54,340 nt of DNA from Rhodanobacteraceae bacterium (GTDB lineage Bacteria; Pseudomonadota; Gammaproteobacteria; Xanthomonadales; Xanthomonadaceae). The position numbers and the translations under genes are program-made. Location of the stretch: the NCBI GenBank assembly GCA_024233975.1, contig JACKOX010000022.1:1-54340 (forward strand). Direction: 5' to 3'. This document shows, piece after piece, positions 21,176 through 28,747 of the stretch. How positions within the stretch are numbered: position 1 is the first letter of the stretch; each line of letters opens with the position of its first letter. The notes under the pieces are model-generated. The model ran no database searches and was not told the DNA's origin. It was given only the letters and a program-made list of their open reading frames with translations.

Positions 21176-23197
21176 ATGAGCGGCGATCGCGGCGGGGCCT
21201 ATCCGCATTTCGACGCCGCCATGGCAGCCTTCCAGCGAGGCGATGATGGCGAGGCGCTGAAGCACTGCGAGGCGCTGCTTTCCGCCGTACCGACCCATCG
21301 CGACGGGCTGATCCTGCGCGGCAATCTCGCGATCAAGGCAGACGACGTGGACGCCGGTATCGACGCGTTTTCCCGGCTGCTGGACGCACATGGCCTGCAT
21401 GCCGCCGTGCAGCGGCAACTGTCGCGCCTGCTTAACCGTCGCGCTGCGCGTCGACGCAAGGCAAACGAAAGTGCAGCGGCGCGCGAGGATTGCCGAGAGG
21501 CACTGCGCGCTGATCGCGACAATGTGGACGCCTGGTACAACCTGGCCTTGTGCGAACGCGATCTCGGCGATGAAACGGCGACAGCGCGCGCGTTGTCCGA
21601 ACTGCTGCGCCGCCAGCCAGGCGACGAGGATGCCCGACTGCTGGCGGCCCAATTGCTGGCGACGCGCGACACAGCGGCAGCCGTGGCACAGCTCGGACAA
21701 CTGCATCGTGCCGACCTGGCGCCGGAAGCGCTTTCCATCGCGGTGGAGCTGGACCGTGCCGGCGACGCCAACGCCACTGCCGCCTTTGGCGAAACACTAC
21801 GGCTTGCCGCTGGAAAGCGCCCGGTGCCCCTGCTGCGCGCGGAACTGGGCCAGGCCCTCGGCCTGCCCGCCGTGGTCGACAGCCAGGAACAGCTCGACCA
21901 CGCACGGCAACGCTTCGCCCATGGACTGGATGAGCTGCAAGCCCGCTGGGATGACGACTACCTGTCGCGCTGCGAGCGCGCGCTCGAACAGCTGGTGTGG
22001 TGCAACTTCAAGCTCGCCTACCAGGGTCGGAACGACATCGAACTGCAGGGGCGTTACGGCGACCTGCTCCAGCGTGCGCTGTGCCAGTGGTTCCCCGACG
22101 GGGACCAGGCGCCGCAGCCCGCCACCAAAGGTCCGCTGCGCATCGGCCTGCTGTCCTCCTGCTGGCGTAACTGCACGGTCGGCCACTATTTCGGCAGCTG
22201 GATCGACTGGTTGGCGGATGCCGGTCACGCCGTCCACCTCTACCAGTTGGGGCCGACTCGCGATGCGCATACCGAACGACTGGCCCAACGGGCGAGCCGT
22301 TTCCACTTCCATGATGACGACCTCGCGTCACTGGCGCGGCAAATCCGCGAGGATCGCCTGCATCTGCTGATCTACCCCGAGATCGGCATGGATGCGCGAC
22401 TGCTGCCGCTGGCGAGCCTGCGCCTGGCCCGACGACAGGCCGCCGCCTGGGGGCACCCCGTAACGACGGGACTGCCGTCCATCGACGCGTTCTTCAGCTG
22501 CGCCGAGATGGAACCGGAGAACGCCGACGCCCACTATCGCGAGCGCCTGCTCATGCTGCCGGAACTGGGTGTCCACTACCCGCTGCCCGATGTGGAAGAC
22601 GGTCGCTCGCCCGCCTTGCCCGATGGCCCGCGCGTGCTGCTGCCACACAGCCTGTTCAAGCTGCATCCGGACAACGATGCGGTGATTGCCGAAGTGGCGG
22701 CGCAATGTCCGGAGGCAGGTTTCCTGCTGTTCCGGGAGCACGTGGGACACTGGAACGATGCCATCGACAGGCGCCTTGAGCGCGCCTTCCGGGCCCGTGG
22801 ACTGGCGACAGCCAATCGCGTGCACTGGCTGGCAGCCACCAGCCGCGCCAACTACCTCGCGATCAATCGCAACGCCGACATCATGCTGGACGCACTGCAC
22901 TGGTCGGGTGGCAATACCAGCCTGGACGCGCTGGCCAGCGGCCTGCCCATCCTCACCAGCCGCGGCCGCTTCATGCGCGGGCGGCAGAGCGCCTTCATGA
23001 TGGAGCGGCTTGGCCTGCCCGGTTGGGTCGTTCCGGCACAGCAACTCGGCCGTATGGCAGCCGAGCGGCTGGGCGATCCGGACCAGATCCGCCAGGCGCG
23101 AACCACGATCACGGCCCATCAGGACCAGCTGTTTTCCAGCGATGCAGCCCGGCCAGACTTCCTCGCGCATGTCGAGCGGCTCGCCCGCGCGCACTAA
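21176..23197 (+). CDS. TPR protein with O-GlcNAc transferase-like (GT41) C-terminal domain
   Basis: A 673-residue protein with no signal peptide. Residues 1 to about 210 form TPR-like helical pairs (FQRGDDGEALKHCEALLSAVP, DNVDAWYNLALCERDLGD). The C-terminal half (about 320-660) resembles the SPINDLY/OGT glycosyltransferase domain: IGLLSSCWRNCTVGHYFGSW, WGHPVTTGLPSIDAFFSC, and the nucleotide-sugar end LDALHWSGGNTSLDALASGLPILT. Eukaryotic OGT puts GlcNAc on Ser/Thr; bacterial relatives act on proteins or glycans with varied sugars. It starts 12 bp after HMG-CoA lyase, so it may share that transcript. The acceptor is unknown. Confidence 0.85.
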   Translation: MSGDRGGAYPHFDAAMAAFQRGDDGEALKHCEALLSAVPTHRDGLILRGNLAIKADDVDAGIDAFSRLLDAHGLHAAVQRQLSRLLNRRAARRRKANESAAAREDCREALRADRDNVDAWYNLALCERDLGDETATARALSELLRRQPGDEDARLLAAQLLATRDTAAAVAQLGQLHRADLAPEALSIAVELDRAGDANATAAFGETLRLAAGKRPVPLLRAELGQALGLPAVVDSQEQLDHARQRFAHGLDELQARWDDDYLSRCERALEQLVWCNFKLAYQGRNDIELQGRYGDLLQRALCQWFPDGDQAPQPATKGPLRIGLLSSCWRNCTVGHYFGSWIDWLADAGHAVHLYQLGPTRDAHTERLAQRASRFHFHDDDLASLARQIREDRLHLLIYPEIGMDARLLPLASLRLARRQAAAWGHPVTTGLPSIDAFFSCAEMEPENADAHYRERLLMLPELGVHYPLPDVEDGRSPALPDGPRVLLPHSLFKLHPDNDAVIAEVAAQCPEAGFLLFREHVGHWNDAIDRRLERAFRARGLATANRVHWLAATSRANYLAINRNADIMLDALHWSGGNTSLDALASGLPILTSRGRFMRGRQSAFMMERLGLPGWVVPAQQLGRMAAERLGDPDQIRQARTTITAHQDQLFSSDAARPDFLAHVERLARAH

Positions 23198-23229
23198 CGG
23201 CCGCCGCGGGCCTCTGCCCGGTGTTATTC

Positions 23230-23245
23230 TGTGATCGGCATCACA
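23230..23245 (+). promoter_or_regulatory. Candidate Clp/CRP-family binding site before the GGDEF-EAL gene
   Basis: The sequence TGTGATCGGCATCACA is an exact match to the consensus TGTGA-N6-TCACA bound by CRP and by Clp of xanthomonads. It is centred about 55 bp upstream of the GGDEF-EAL start codon, a position compatible with activation or repression near the promoter. Clp DNA binding is antagonised by cyclic-di-GMP in Xanthomonas, which makes the location next to a cyclic-di-GMP gene meaningful. Function here is inferred. Confidence 0.65.
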
Positions 23246-23292
23246 CGCATCGGCCATCCTTGCCGGCCGATCTCGCGGGGGCGAGAAACCGC

Positions 23293-25902
23293 ATGAGTGA
23301 AAACCCGAGCGCCCTGATCATCGGCGCCCTGTCGGCCGACAGCGGCGACACGTTGGCAGCCGAAAAGGGGGAACAGCTGGTATCACGACTGGCCAGCCAC
23401 CTGGCTGCCCGTGCGTCGTCGGGGGAGTCCCGTGAGCTGCTGCGCGAGTCGCTGGCAGCGATACGTGCCATGCGCGAGGATGCCGAATCGATTCGCCAGC
23501 GCTATATCGGCCTGTTCAATGCGGTGCCCGACGCAGTCACCCTGCACGACCTGAAGGGCCGTATTCTCGATGCCAACGTCGCGGCCTGCCGCATCTATGG
23601 CTACACCCGCGAAGAATTGCAGCAGCGCGGCCTGCATGACCTCAATCCCGAACTGCCGCCGGATCACCTCGAACAGGTGCTTCGCGAACATCGGACCGGC
23701 GAGATATTCTCGGTCGAAAGCGTCAACTATCGTGGCGACGGCACCCGCTTCCCGGTGGAAGTGCATTCCGCCCTCTTCGTGGATCGCGGACAACGCCGCA
23801 TCCTTGCCGTGGCGCGCGACATCAGTCGTCGTCTGGCCACCGAGACCGAACTGCGTGATTCCGAAGAGCGCTACCGCGAACTGCTTCGGGTCATGGACAA
23901 GGGCGTCATGGTTCAGGACGCCGAAGGCCACGTGATCTCGGTCAATGCCGCCGCCTGCCGCATCCTCGGCATGACTGAACTGGAGCTGCTTGGCCCCGCC
24001 AACTACCTGCGCAATTGGCGTTTCATCCGTGAGGACGGCCACGCCCTGCCCTACGACCAGCTGCCGGGCATGATCGCGATACGTGAAGGGCGCAACGTGG
24101 ATTCGACGCTGATCGGCGTCTATCACCAGGAGTTGCGCCGCTACGGATGGCTGTCCGTCCTGTCCGTGCCGCAGTTCATGACAGGCGAGTCCAAGCCGTT
24201 CCAGGTCATCTCGATGTTCAGTGAAGTGACCGAGTTCAAGCGCGATTCGGAACTGTTTCGCCGCACGCAGGCACTGGCTCGCATCGGTGGCTGGGACTGG
24301 GATCCGATGCAGCAGTACATGTACTGGACCGACACGCTGTATGACATCGTGGAGCGGCGGCGCGGCGAACCGGTGGATATCGAGGACTTCCTCTCCCACG
24401 TGGCCGCCACCGACCGCGCCCGCGTGCGCACGGCCATGACGCAGGCGCAGTCGCGCGGTGATGCTTTTGATCTTGAGTGCCGCATGGTCACCGAGGACGG
24501 CAACCAGCGCTGGGCGCGCATCATCGGCAACGGTGAGCTCCGCGAAGGCGAACGCTTTCGGACCAGCGGCACCCTTCAGGACATCACCGTCAACAAGCTG
24601 CACGAAGACGAGCTTCGCCGGCAGGCGCTGACCGATCCGCTCACGCAGCTGCCCAACCGTGACGCCATCCTCGAACGCATTGGCTCGCTGCTGGAAGGCG
24701 GCGAATACAAGCAACCCGCCCTGCTCTACGTCGACCTCGACCGCTTCAAGGTGCTCAACGACCTGCTCGGCCATCGCGCCGCCGACGAGCTGCTCAGGGC
24801 CGCGGCAAGGCGTTTGCGTGAATGCGTGGCCGGGGACGGCATCGTCGGCCGCTACTCCGGCGACGAATTCCTGGTATTGATGCCCGACGGTAGCGGCCAC
24901 CGCAGCGAGGCAACCGCCGAACGGATCAACCGCGCATTCACCCGTTCGTTCCAGCAGAACGGCGAGGAGTTCGCCATCACCTGTTCGGTCGGTATCGCGC
25001 GGGCACCGGAGGATGGTGACACCACCCAGCGCCTGATCCAGAGCGCGGATTCCGCCATGTCGGACGCCAAACGACGCGGACGCAACACCTGGCAGAGCTT
25101 CACGTCGTCCCTGGCCCAGCAGCTGTCCGACCAGCTGCTGATGGAAACGCACCTGCGGCGCGCGCTGGAGAACGAGGAGTTCCGGCTGGTCTACCAGCCA
25201 CAGGTCGACCTGGCCACCGGCAAGCTCTACGCCGTCGAAGCGCTGATCCGCTGGCACAACAAGACGCTGGGCGAAATGAGCCCGGACCGCTTCATCAACC
25301 ATGCGGAGACCACCGGCGACATCGTGCCCATCGGCGCCTGGGTCATCCGCGAAGCCTGTCGCCAGCTGCGCGAGTGGCTGGACCAGGGCCTGGAAATCGA
25401 ACGGGTGGCGGTGAACGTCTCCTATCGCCAGTTCCTCAGCGAGGAACTGCACCACGTCGTGGTGGCCGCGCTTGGCGAGTTCCACCTGCCGCCCGAGGCG
25501 CTGGAGCTCGAAATCACCGAACGGGTCCTGATCGAGGACGTCTCCGACACCGTGGAAACCTTCGCCACGCTCAAGGAACTTGGCGTCACCCTGACCATCG
25601 ACGACTTCGGTGAAGGCTACTCGGCCCTCAACTACCTGCGCCGGCTGCCGATTGACGGCGTCAAGATCTCGCATAGTTTCCTGCGCGGCGTGCCCGAGCA
25701 GGCATCCGACGTCGCCATCTGCCAGGCCATCATCGGTATCGCGCAGAGCCTGGGCCTGGAGCTGATCGCCGAGGGTGTGGAATCCCCGATCCAGCGGGAA
25801 TTCCTGCTGGCGCACGGCGTCACCAATGCGCAGGGCTACCTGTTCAGCAAGCCGCGTCCGGGTGAAGATATTCCCGCCTACCAATCCCCGGGACCTGCAT
25901 GA
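23293..25902 (+). CDS. PAS-PAS-PAS-GGDEF-EAL cyclic-di-GMP signalling protein
   Basis: An 869-residue cytosolic protein from ATG 23293; the frame stays open to 23023 but that overlaps the glycosyltransferase end. Three PAS-type regions follow an N-terminal helix: about 75-195 (RQRYIGLFNAVPDAVTLHD), 195-320 and 325-440 (ARIGGWDWD). The diguanylate cyclase domain has SGDEF at 522-526 in place of GGDEF. The phosphodiesterase domain has EAL at 649-651, plus VNVS, EITE, DDFGEGYS, VKI, AEGVES and QGYLFSKP, so its metal and catalytic residues appear complete. Phosphodiesterase activity is therefore likely; cyclase activity or GTP sensing is possible. It overlaps the GNAT gene by ATGA. Confidence 0.93.
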   Translation: MSENPSALIIGALSADSGDTLAAEKGEQLVSRLASHLAARASSGESRELLRESLAAIRAMREDAESIRQRYIGLFNAVPDAVTLHDLKGRILDANVAACRIYGYTREELQQRGLHDLNPELPPDHLEQVLREHRTGEIFSVESVNYRGDGTRFPVEVHSALFVDRGQRRILAVARDISRRLATETELRDSEERYRELLRVMDKGVMVQDAEGHVISVNAAACRILGMTELELLGPANYLRNWRFIREDGHALPYDQLPGMIAIREGRNVDSTLIGVYHQELRRYGWLSVLSVPQFMTGESKPFQVISMFSEVTEFKRDSELFRRTQALARIGGWDWDPMQQYMYWTDTLYDIVERRRGEPVDIEDFLSHVAATDRARVRTAMTQAQSRGDAFDLECRMVTEDGNQRWARIIGNGELREGERFRTSGTLQDITVNKLHEDELRRQALTDPLTQLPNRDAILERIGSLLEGGEYKQPALLYVDLDRFKVLNDLLGHRAADELLRAAARRLRECVAGDGIVGRYSGDEFLVLMPDGSGHRSEATAERINRAFTRSFQQNGEEFAITCSVGIARAPEDGDTTQRLIQSADSAMSDAKRRGRNTWQSFTSSLAQQLSDQLLMETHLRRALENEEFRLVYQPQVDLATGKLYAVEALIRWHNKTLGEMSPDRFINHAETTGDIVPIGAWVIREACRQLREWLDQGLEIERVAVNVSYRQFLSEELHHVVVAALGEFHLPPEALELEITERVLIEDVSDTVETFATLKELGVTLTIDDFGEGYSALNYLRRLPIDGVKISHSFLRGVPEQASDVAICQAIIGIAQSLGLELIAEGVESPIQREFLLAHGVTNAQGYLFSKPRPGEDIPAYQSPGPA

Positions 25903-26393
25903 GCCACGCCAGCGACTGGTCGATCCGTGAATGCCAGCCTGCCGACGCCGCCGCCATCCGCGACATCATCCGTCGCGTGATGACCGATATCGGCGCGGTC
26001 GGTCCGGGCTATGCCATCGTCGACCCCGAGGTCGAGGACATGCCCGCCGCCTATGCGAACCCGCGAGCGGCCTATTTCGTTGTCGAACAGGATGGGGAAG
26101 TGCTGGGTGGCGCCGGCATTGCGCCTCTGACGGGGGCTGAACCCTCCGTCTGCGAGCTGCGCAAGATGTATTTCCTTGACGCGCTCCGCGGCAAGGGTGC
26201 CGGCCGGGCCTTGCTCAAGCATTGCCTGGATACGGCCCGCGAGCGCGGTTTCAGGCAGTGCTACCTGGAAACGCTGCCGCACCTCGATGCCGCCTGCCAC
26301 CTGTATGAACAGGCGGGCTTCCAGCGCATCGACGCCGCCATGGGCAACACCGGCCATTTTGGCTGCAACCGTTTCTACCTGATCGATCTCTGA
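25899..26393 (+). CDS. GNAT-family N-acetyltransferase
   Basis: A 164-residue protein with the GNAT fold. The acetyl-CoA-binding motif A appears as ELRKMYFLDALRGKGAGRALL (RGKGAG being the pyrophosphate loop), preceded by a beta-strand AYFVVEQDGEVLGGAGI. The C-terminus has the common YEQAGFQRI element. The order of segments is close to proteins annotated as putative acetyltransferases of amino acids or small amines. The substrate is unknown. It is translationally coupled to the GGDEF-EAL protein by an ATGA overlap. Confidence 0.88.
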   Translation: MSHASDWSIRECQPADAAAIRDIIRRVMTDIGAVGPGYAIVDPEVEDMPAAYANPRAAYFVVEQDGEVLGGAGIAPLTGAEPSVCELRKMYFLDALRGKGAGRALLKHCLDTARERGFRQCYLETLPHLDAACHLYEQAGFQRIDAAMGNTGHFGCNRFYLIDL

Positions 26394-26453
26394 TCCTGGC
26401 CGGAGCTCCGGTACAATCGCCGCCCTCGATTCGCAGATCCGCAGGACATCCCC

Positions 26454-27221
26454 ATGAAGCTTTCCGACGTGCGCGCCGTCATCACCGGCGGCGTCTCCGG
26501 CCTCGGCCTGGCCGTGGCCCGCCATCTGGTCGCCAACGGCGCCAGAGTCGCGCTGTTCGACGTCAACGACGACAAATCCGCCGAGGCGCTGGCGGAGCTG
26601 GGCGACGCCGCCTGCTACTTCCATACCGACGTCTCCGACGAGGCGACGGTGGCCGCCAACGTGAAGGCCGCCGCCGAGAAGATGGGCGGCCTCAATGCCG
26701 CGATCAGCTGCGCCGGAATCCTGGGCGCCGGCCGCGTGCTGGGCCGCGAGGGTCCAATGCCACTCTCGCGCTTCGAGACCACGGTGAAGGTCAACCTGAT
26801 CGGCAGCTTCAACGTGGCCAAGGCCGCCGCCGACGTCATGCAGGGCAACGAGCCCGGTGAGGACGGCGAGCGCGGCGTGATCATCAACACCGCATCGATC
26901 GCCGCCTTCGAGGGCCAGATCGGCCAGGCTGCCTATTCCGCCTCCAAGGGCGGCGTGGTTGGCATGACCCTGCCAATGGCCCGCGAGTTCGCCCGCATCG
27001 GCGTGCGCGTGATGACCGTGGCACCCGGCGTGTTCCACACGCCGATGGTGGATGGCATGCCCGAGCAGGTGTACCAGTCGCTGTGCGCGCAGGTGCCCTA
27101 CCCGTCGCGTCTCGGCACACCGCAGGAATTCGCCGATACCGTCGCCTTCATCCTCGGCAACCGCTACCTCAACGGCAGCGTGATCCGCGTTGACGGCGCC
27201 ATCCGACTCGAACCGAAGTGA
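26454..27221 (+). CDS. Short-chain dehydrogenase, 3-hydroxyacyl-CoA dehydrogenase type II-like
   Basis: A 255-residue classical SDR. The NAD-binding glycine motif is TGGVSGLG (11-18). The active site shows Asn114, Ser148, Tyr161 and Lys165 (YSASK). The sequence around VMQGNEPGEDGERGVIINTAS and PGVFHTPMVDGMPEQV is typical of HSD17B10-like 3-hydroxy-2-methylacyl-CoA dehydrogenases, which act in beta-oxidation and isoleucine degradation. It stands 60 bp after the acetyltransferase and 34 bp before efpL. The acyl-CoA substrate is inferred from family resemblance. Confidence 0.88.
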   Translation: MKLSDVRAVITGGVSGLGLAVARHLVANGARVALFDVNDDKSAEALAELGDAACYFHTDVSDEATVAANVKAAAEKMGGLNAAISCAGILGAGRVLGREGPMPLSRFETTVKVNLIGSFNVAKAAADVMQGNEPGEDGERGVIINTASIAAFEGQIGQAAYSASKGGVVGMTLPMAREFARIGVRVMTVAPGVFHTPMVDGMPEQVYQSLCAQVPYPSRLGTPQEFADTVAFILGNRYLNGSVIRVDGAIRLEPK

Positions 27222-27255
27222 TCGCATTCCGCAATCACTTGCAAAGGACAACACC

Positions 27256-27819
27256 ATGCGAGCAGCAGAAGTAAAACGCGGCAACGTCATCGAACACGAC
27301 GGCCGCGTGTGGCAGGTCCGTGGCGTCGAACGCAGCGCAGCCCAGGGCCGCGGCGGCAACGTCACCTTCCGTTTCACGCTCTACAGCGTGCCGGGCGCAC
27401 AGAAGTTCGACCTCAGCCTGCGCAGCGACGACGACGTCCGCGAAGTCGAACTGCTGCGCCGCGCGGCGAACTTCTCCTACATGGACGGCGATGCCTTCGT
27501 GTTCATGGACAACGAGGACTACACGCCTCACACCCTCGACGCCGCGGTCCTTGGCGACGATGCCGACTTCGTGGTGGAAGGTGTCGACGGCTACTTCGTG
27601 CAGATCATCGACGACACGGCGGTGGGCCTGCAGATTCCGCAGACCGTCACCCTGGAAGTGACCGAAACCGCGCCGGAAATGAAGGGCGCCACGGCTACCA
27701 AGCGCGCCAAGCCGGCAAAGCTGTCCAACGGCATCGAAGTGCTGGTACCGGAATACATCAGCAATGGCGAAAAGATCATCATCAACACCGCCACCCGCGA
27801 GTTTTCCGGCCGCGCCTGA
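27256..27819 (+). CDS. efpL: Elongation factor P-like protein EfpL (YeiP)
   Basis: A 187-residue three-domain EF-P paralogue. The start ATG 27256 has AAAGGA upstream; the frame opens earlier at 27190 inside the SDR gene. The conserved blocks NFSYMDGDAFVFMDNEDYTP, VTLEVTETAPEMKGA and PEYISNGEKIIINTATREF match the YeiP/EfpL group. In place of the modified lysine of EF-P, the first-domain loop reads SAAQGRGGN with an arginine at about residue 32, consistent with the unmodified EfpL type. EfpL relieves ribosome stalling at polyproline and related motifs. Confidence 0.95.
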   Translation: MRAAEVKRGNVIEHDGRVWQVRGVERSAAQGRGGNVTFRFTLYSVPGAQKFDLSLRSDDDVREVELLRRAANFSYMDGDAFVFMDNEDYTPHTLDAAVLGDDADFVVEGVDGYFVQIIDDTAVGLQIPQTVTLEVTETAPEMKGATATKRAKPAKLSNGIEVLVPEYISNGEKIIINTATREFSGRA

Positions 27820-27830
27820 TCGCAAGACTC

Positions 27831-27858
27831 CGTTGCCGGAGCGCCATCTCCGGCAACG
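27831..27858. terminator. Stem-loop between convergent efpL and nadK
   Basis: An 11-bp perfect stem (CGTTGCCGGAG at 27831-27841 with CTCCGGCAACG at 27848-27858) and a 6-nt loop. It lies 12 bp after efpL and four bases before the nadK end, so it may stop both transcripts. There is no T-tract on either strand, so its efficiency is uncertain. Confidence 0.55.
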
Positions 27859-27861
27859 CAA

Positions 27862-28629
27862 TCAGACCGCGAACTGCTCGTTGAGGATGCGCTCTTCGAG
27901 GTTGTGTTCGGGGTCGAACAACAGGGTTACCGAGGTGTCGCTGTCCTCGCGGATACGGACTTCGACCACGTCGCGGACTTCGGTGGAATCGGCCGTGGCG
28001 CTGACCGGCCGCTTCTCCGGTTCCAGCACTTCGAAGGTCACCTCGGTGGCGGCACGCAGGATGGCGCCGCGCCAACGGCGTGGACGGAACGGACTGATCG
28101 GCGTCAATGCCAGCGTGGCGCTGTCGAGCGGCAGGATCGGTCCGTGTGCGGACAAGTTGTATGCGGTGCTACCTGCCGGCGTGGACACCATCACGCCATC
28201 GGCGACCAGTTCGGCCAGCCGCACGGAGCCATTCAGGCTGATGCGGATCTTGGCGGTCTGCTTGGTCTGCCGCAGCAGCGAGACTTCGTTGTAGGCCAGC
28301 GCCTCGGCGCGGCTGCCGGACTCGCTGATCGCGCTCATCTTCAGCGGGTGAAGCGTGGCCGGGTGCGCTGCCGCGAGACGTTCGGTCAGAGACTCCGGCC
28401 GATACTGGTTCATCAAGAAGCCGACAGTTCCCAGCTTCATGCCGTACACCGGCCGGCCCAGCTCACCATAGCGATGCAGCGTATGCAGCATGAAGCCATC
28501 GCCGCCCAGCGACACGATGATGTCGGCATCTTCCGGCGTGCAGTCACCGTGCGCCTTCACCAGGTGGTTGCGCGCCTGCTGCGCCTCTTCGCTGCGACTG
28601 GCCACGAAGGCCAGCTTGGCTGGGGTCAT
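27862..28629 (-). CDS. nadK: NAD kinase
   Basis: A 255-residue protein with the NAD-kinase hallmark GGDG at residues 42-45 (SLGGDGFMLHTLHRYG), the conserved NEVSLLRQTKQTAKIRI and the NAD-binding region ADGVMVSTPAGSTAYNLSAHGPILP. It phosphorylates NAD to NADP and is essential in most bacteria. The C-terminus lacks obvious extra domains. It lies downstream of the NAD-dependent glutamate dehydrogenase on the same strand, separated by 118 bp that contain a stem-loop. Confidence 0.95.
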   Translation of the reverse strand: MTPAKLAFVASRSEEAQQARNHLVKAHGDCTPEDADIIVSLGGDGFMLHTLHRYGELGRPVYGMKLGTVGFLMNQYRPESLTERLAAAHPATLHPLKMSAISESGSRAEALAYNEVSLLRQTKQTAKIRISLNGSVRLAELVADGVMVSTPAGSTAYNLSAHGPILPLDSATLALTPISPFRPRRWRGAILRAATEVTFEVLEPEKRPVSATADSTEVRDVVEVRIREDSDTSVTLLFDPEHNLEERILNEQFAV

Positions 28630-28651
28630 CGCCTGCTCTCCGTCAACTTTC

Positions 28652-28682
28652 GTGGCAACGCCATCAAATGCTGGCGTGCCAC
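28652..28682 (-). terminator. Stem-loop between the glutamate dehydrogenase gene and nadK
   Basis: GTGGCAACGCCA (28652-28663) pairs with TGGCGTGCCAC (28672-28682), an 11-bp stem with one bulged base and an 8-nt loop, 22 bp before the nadK start on the minus strand. There is no T-tract. It could be a weak terminator after the dehydrogenase or a structure in the nadK leader. Confidence 0.35.
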
Positions 28683-28747
28683 GTCAGTGTCGCATGAAGA
28701 CCACGAGGTTACAGAGCATTACCGCGCCGTAACCCAATGGAAACCGC

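Noticed and set aside
23383..25884. Minus-strand 833-codon frame opposite the GGDEF-EAL gene
   Set aside because: Antisense shadow in GC-rich DNA; the plus-strand protein has clear PAS, GGDEF and EAL motifs.
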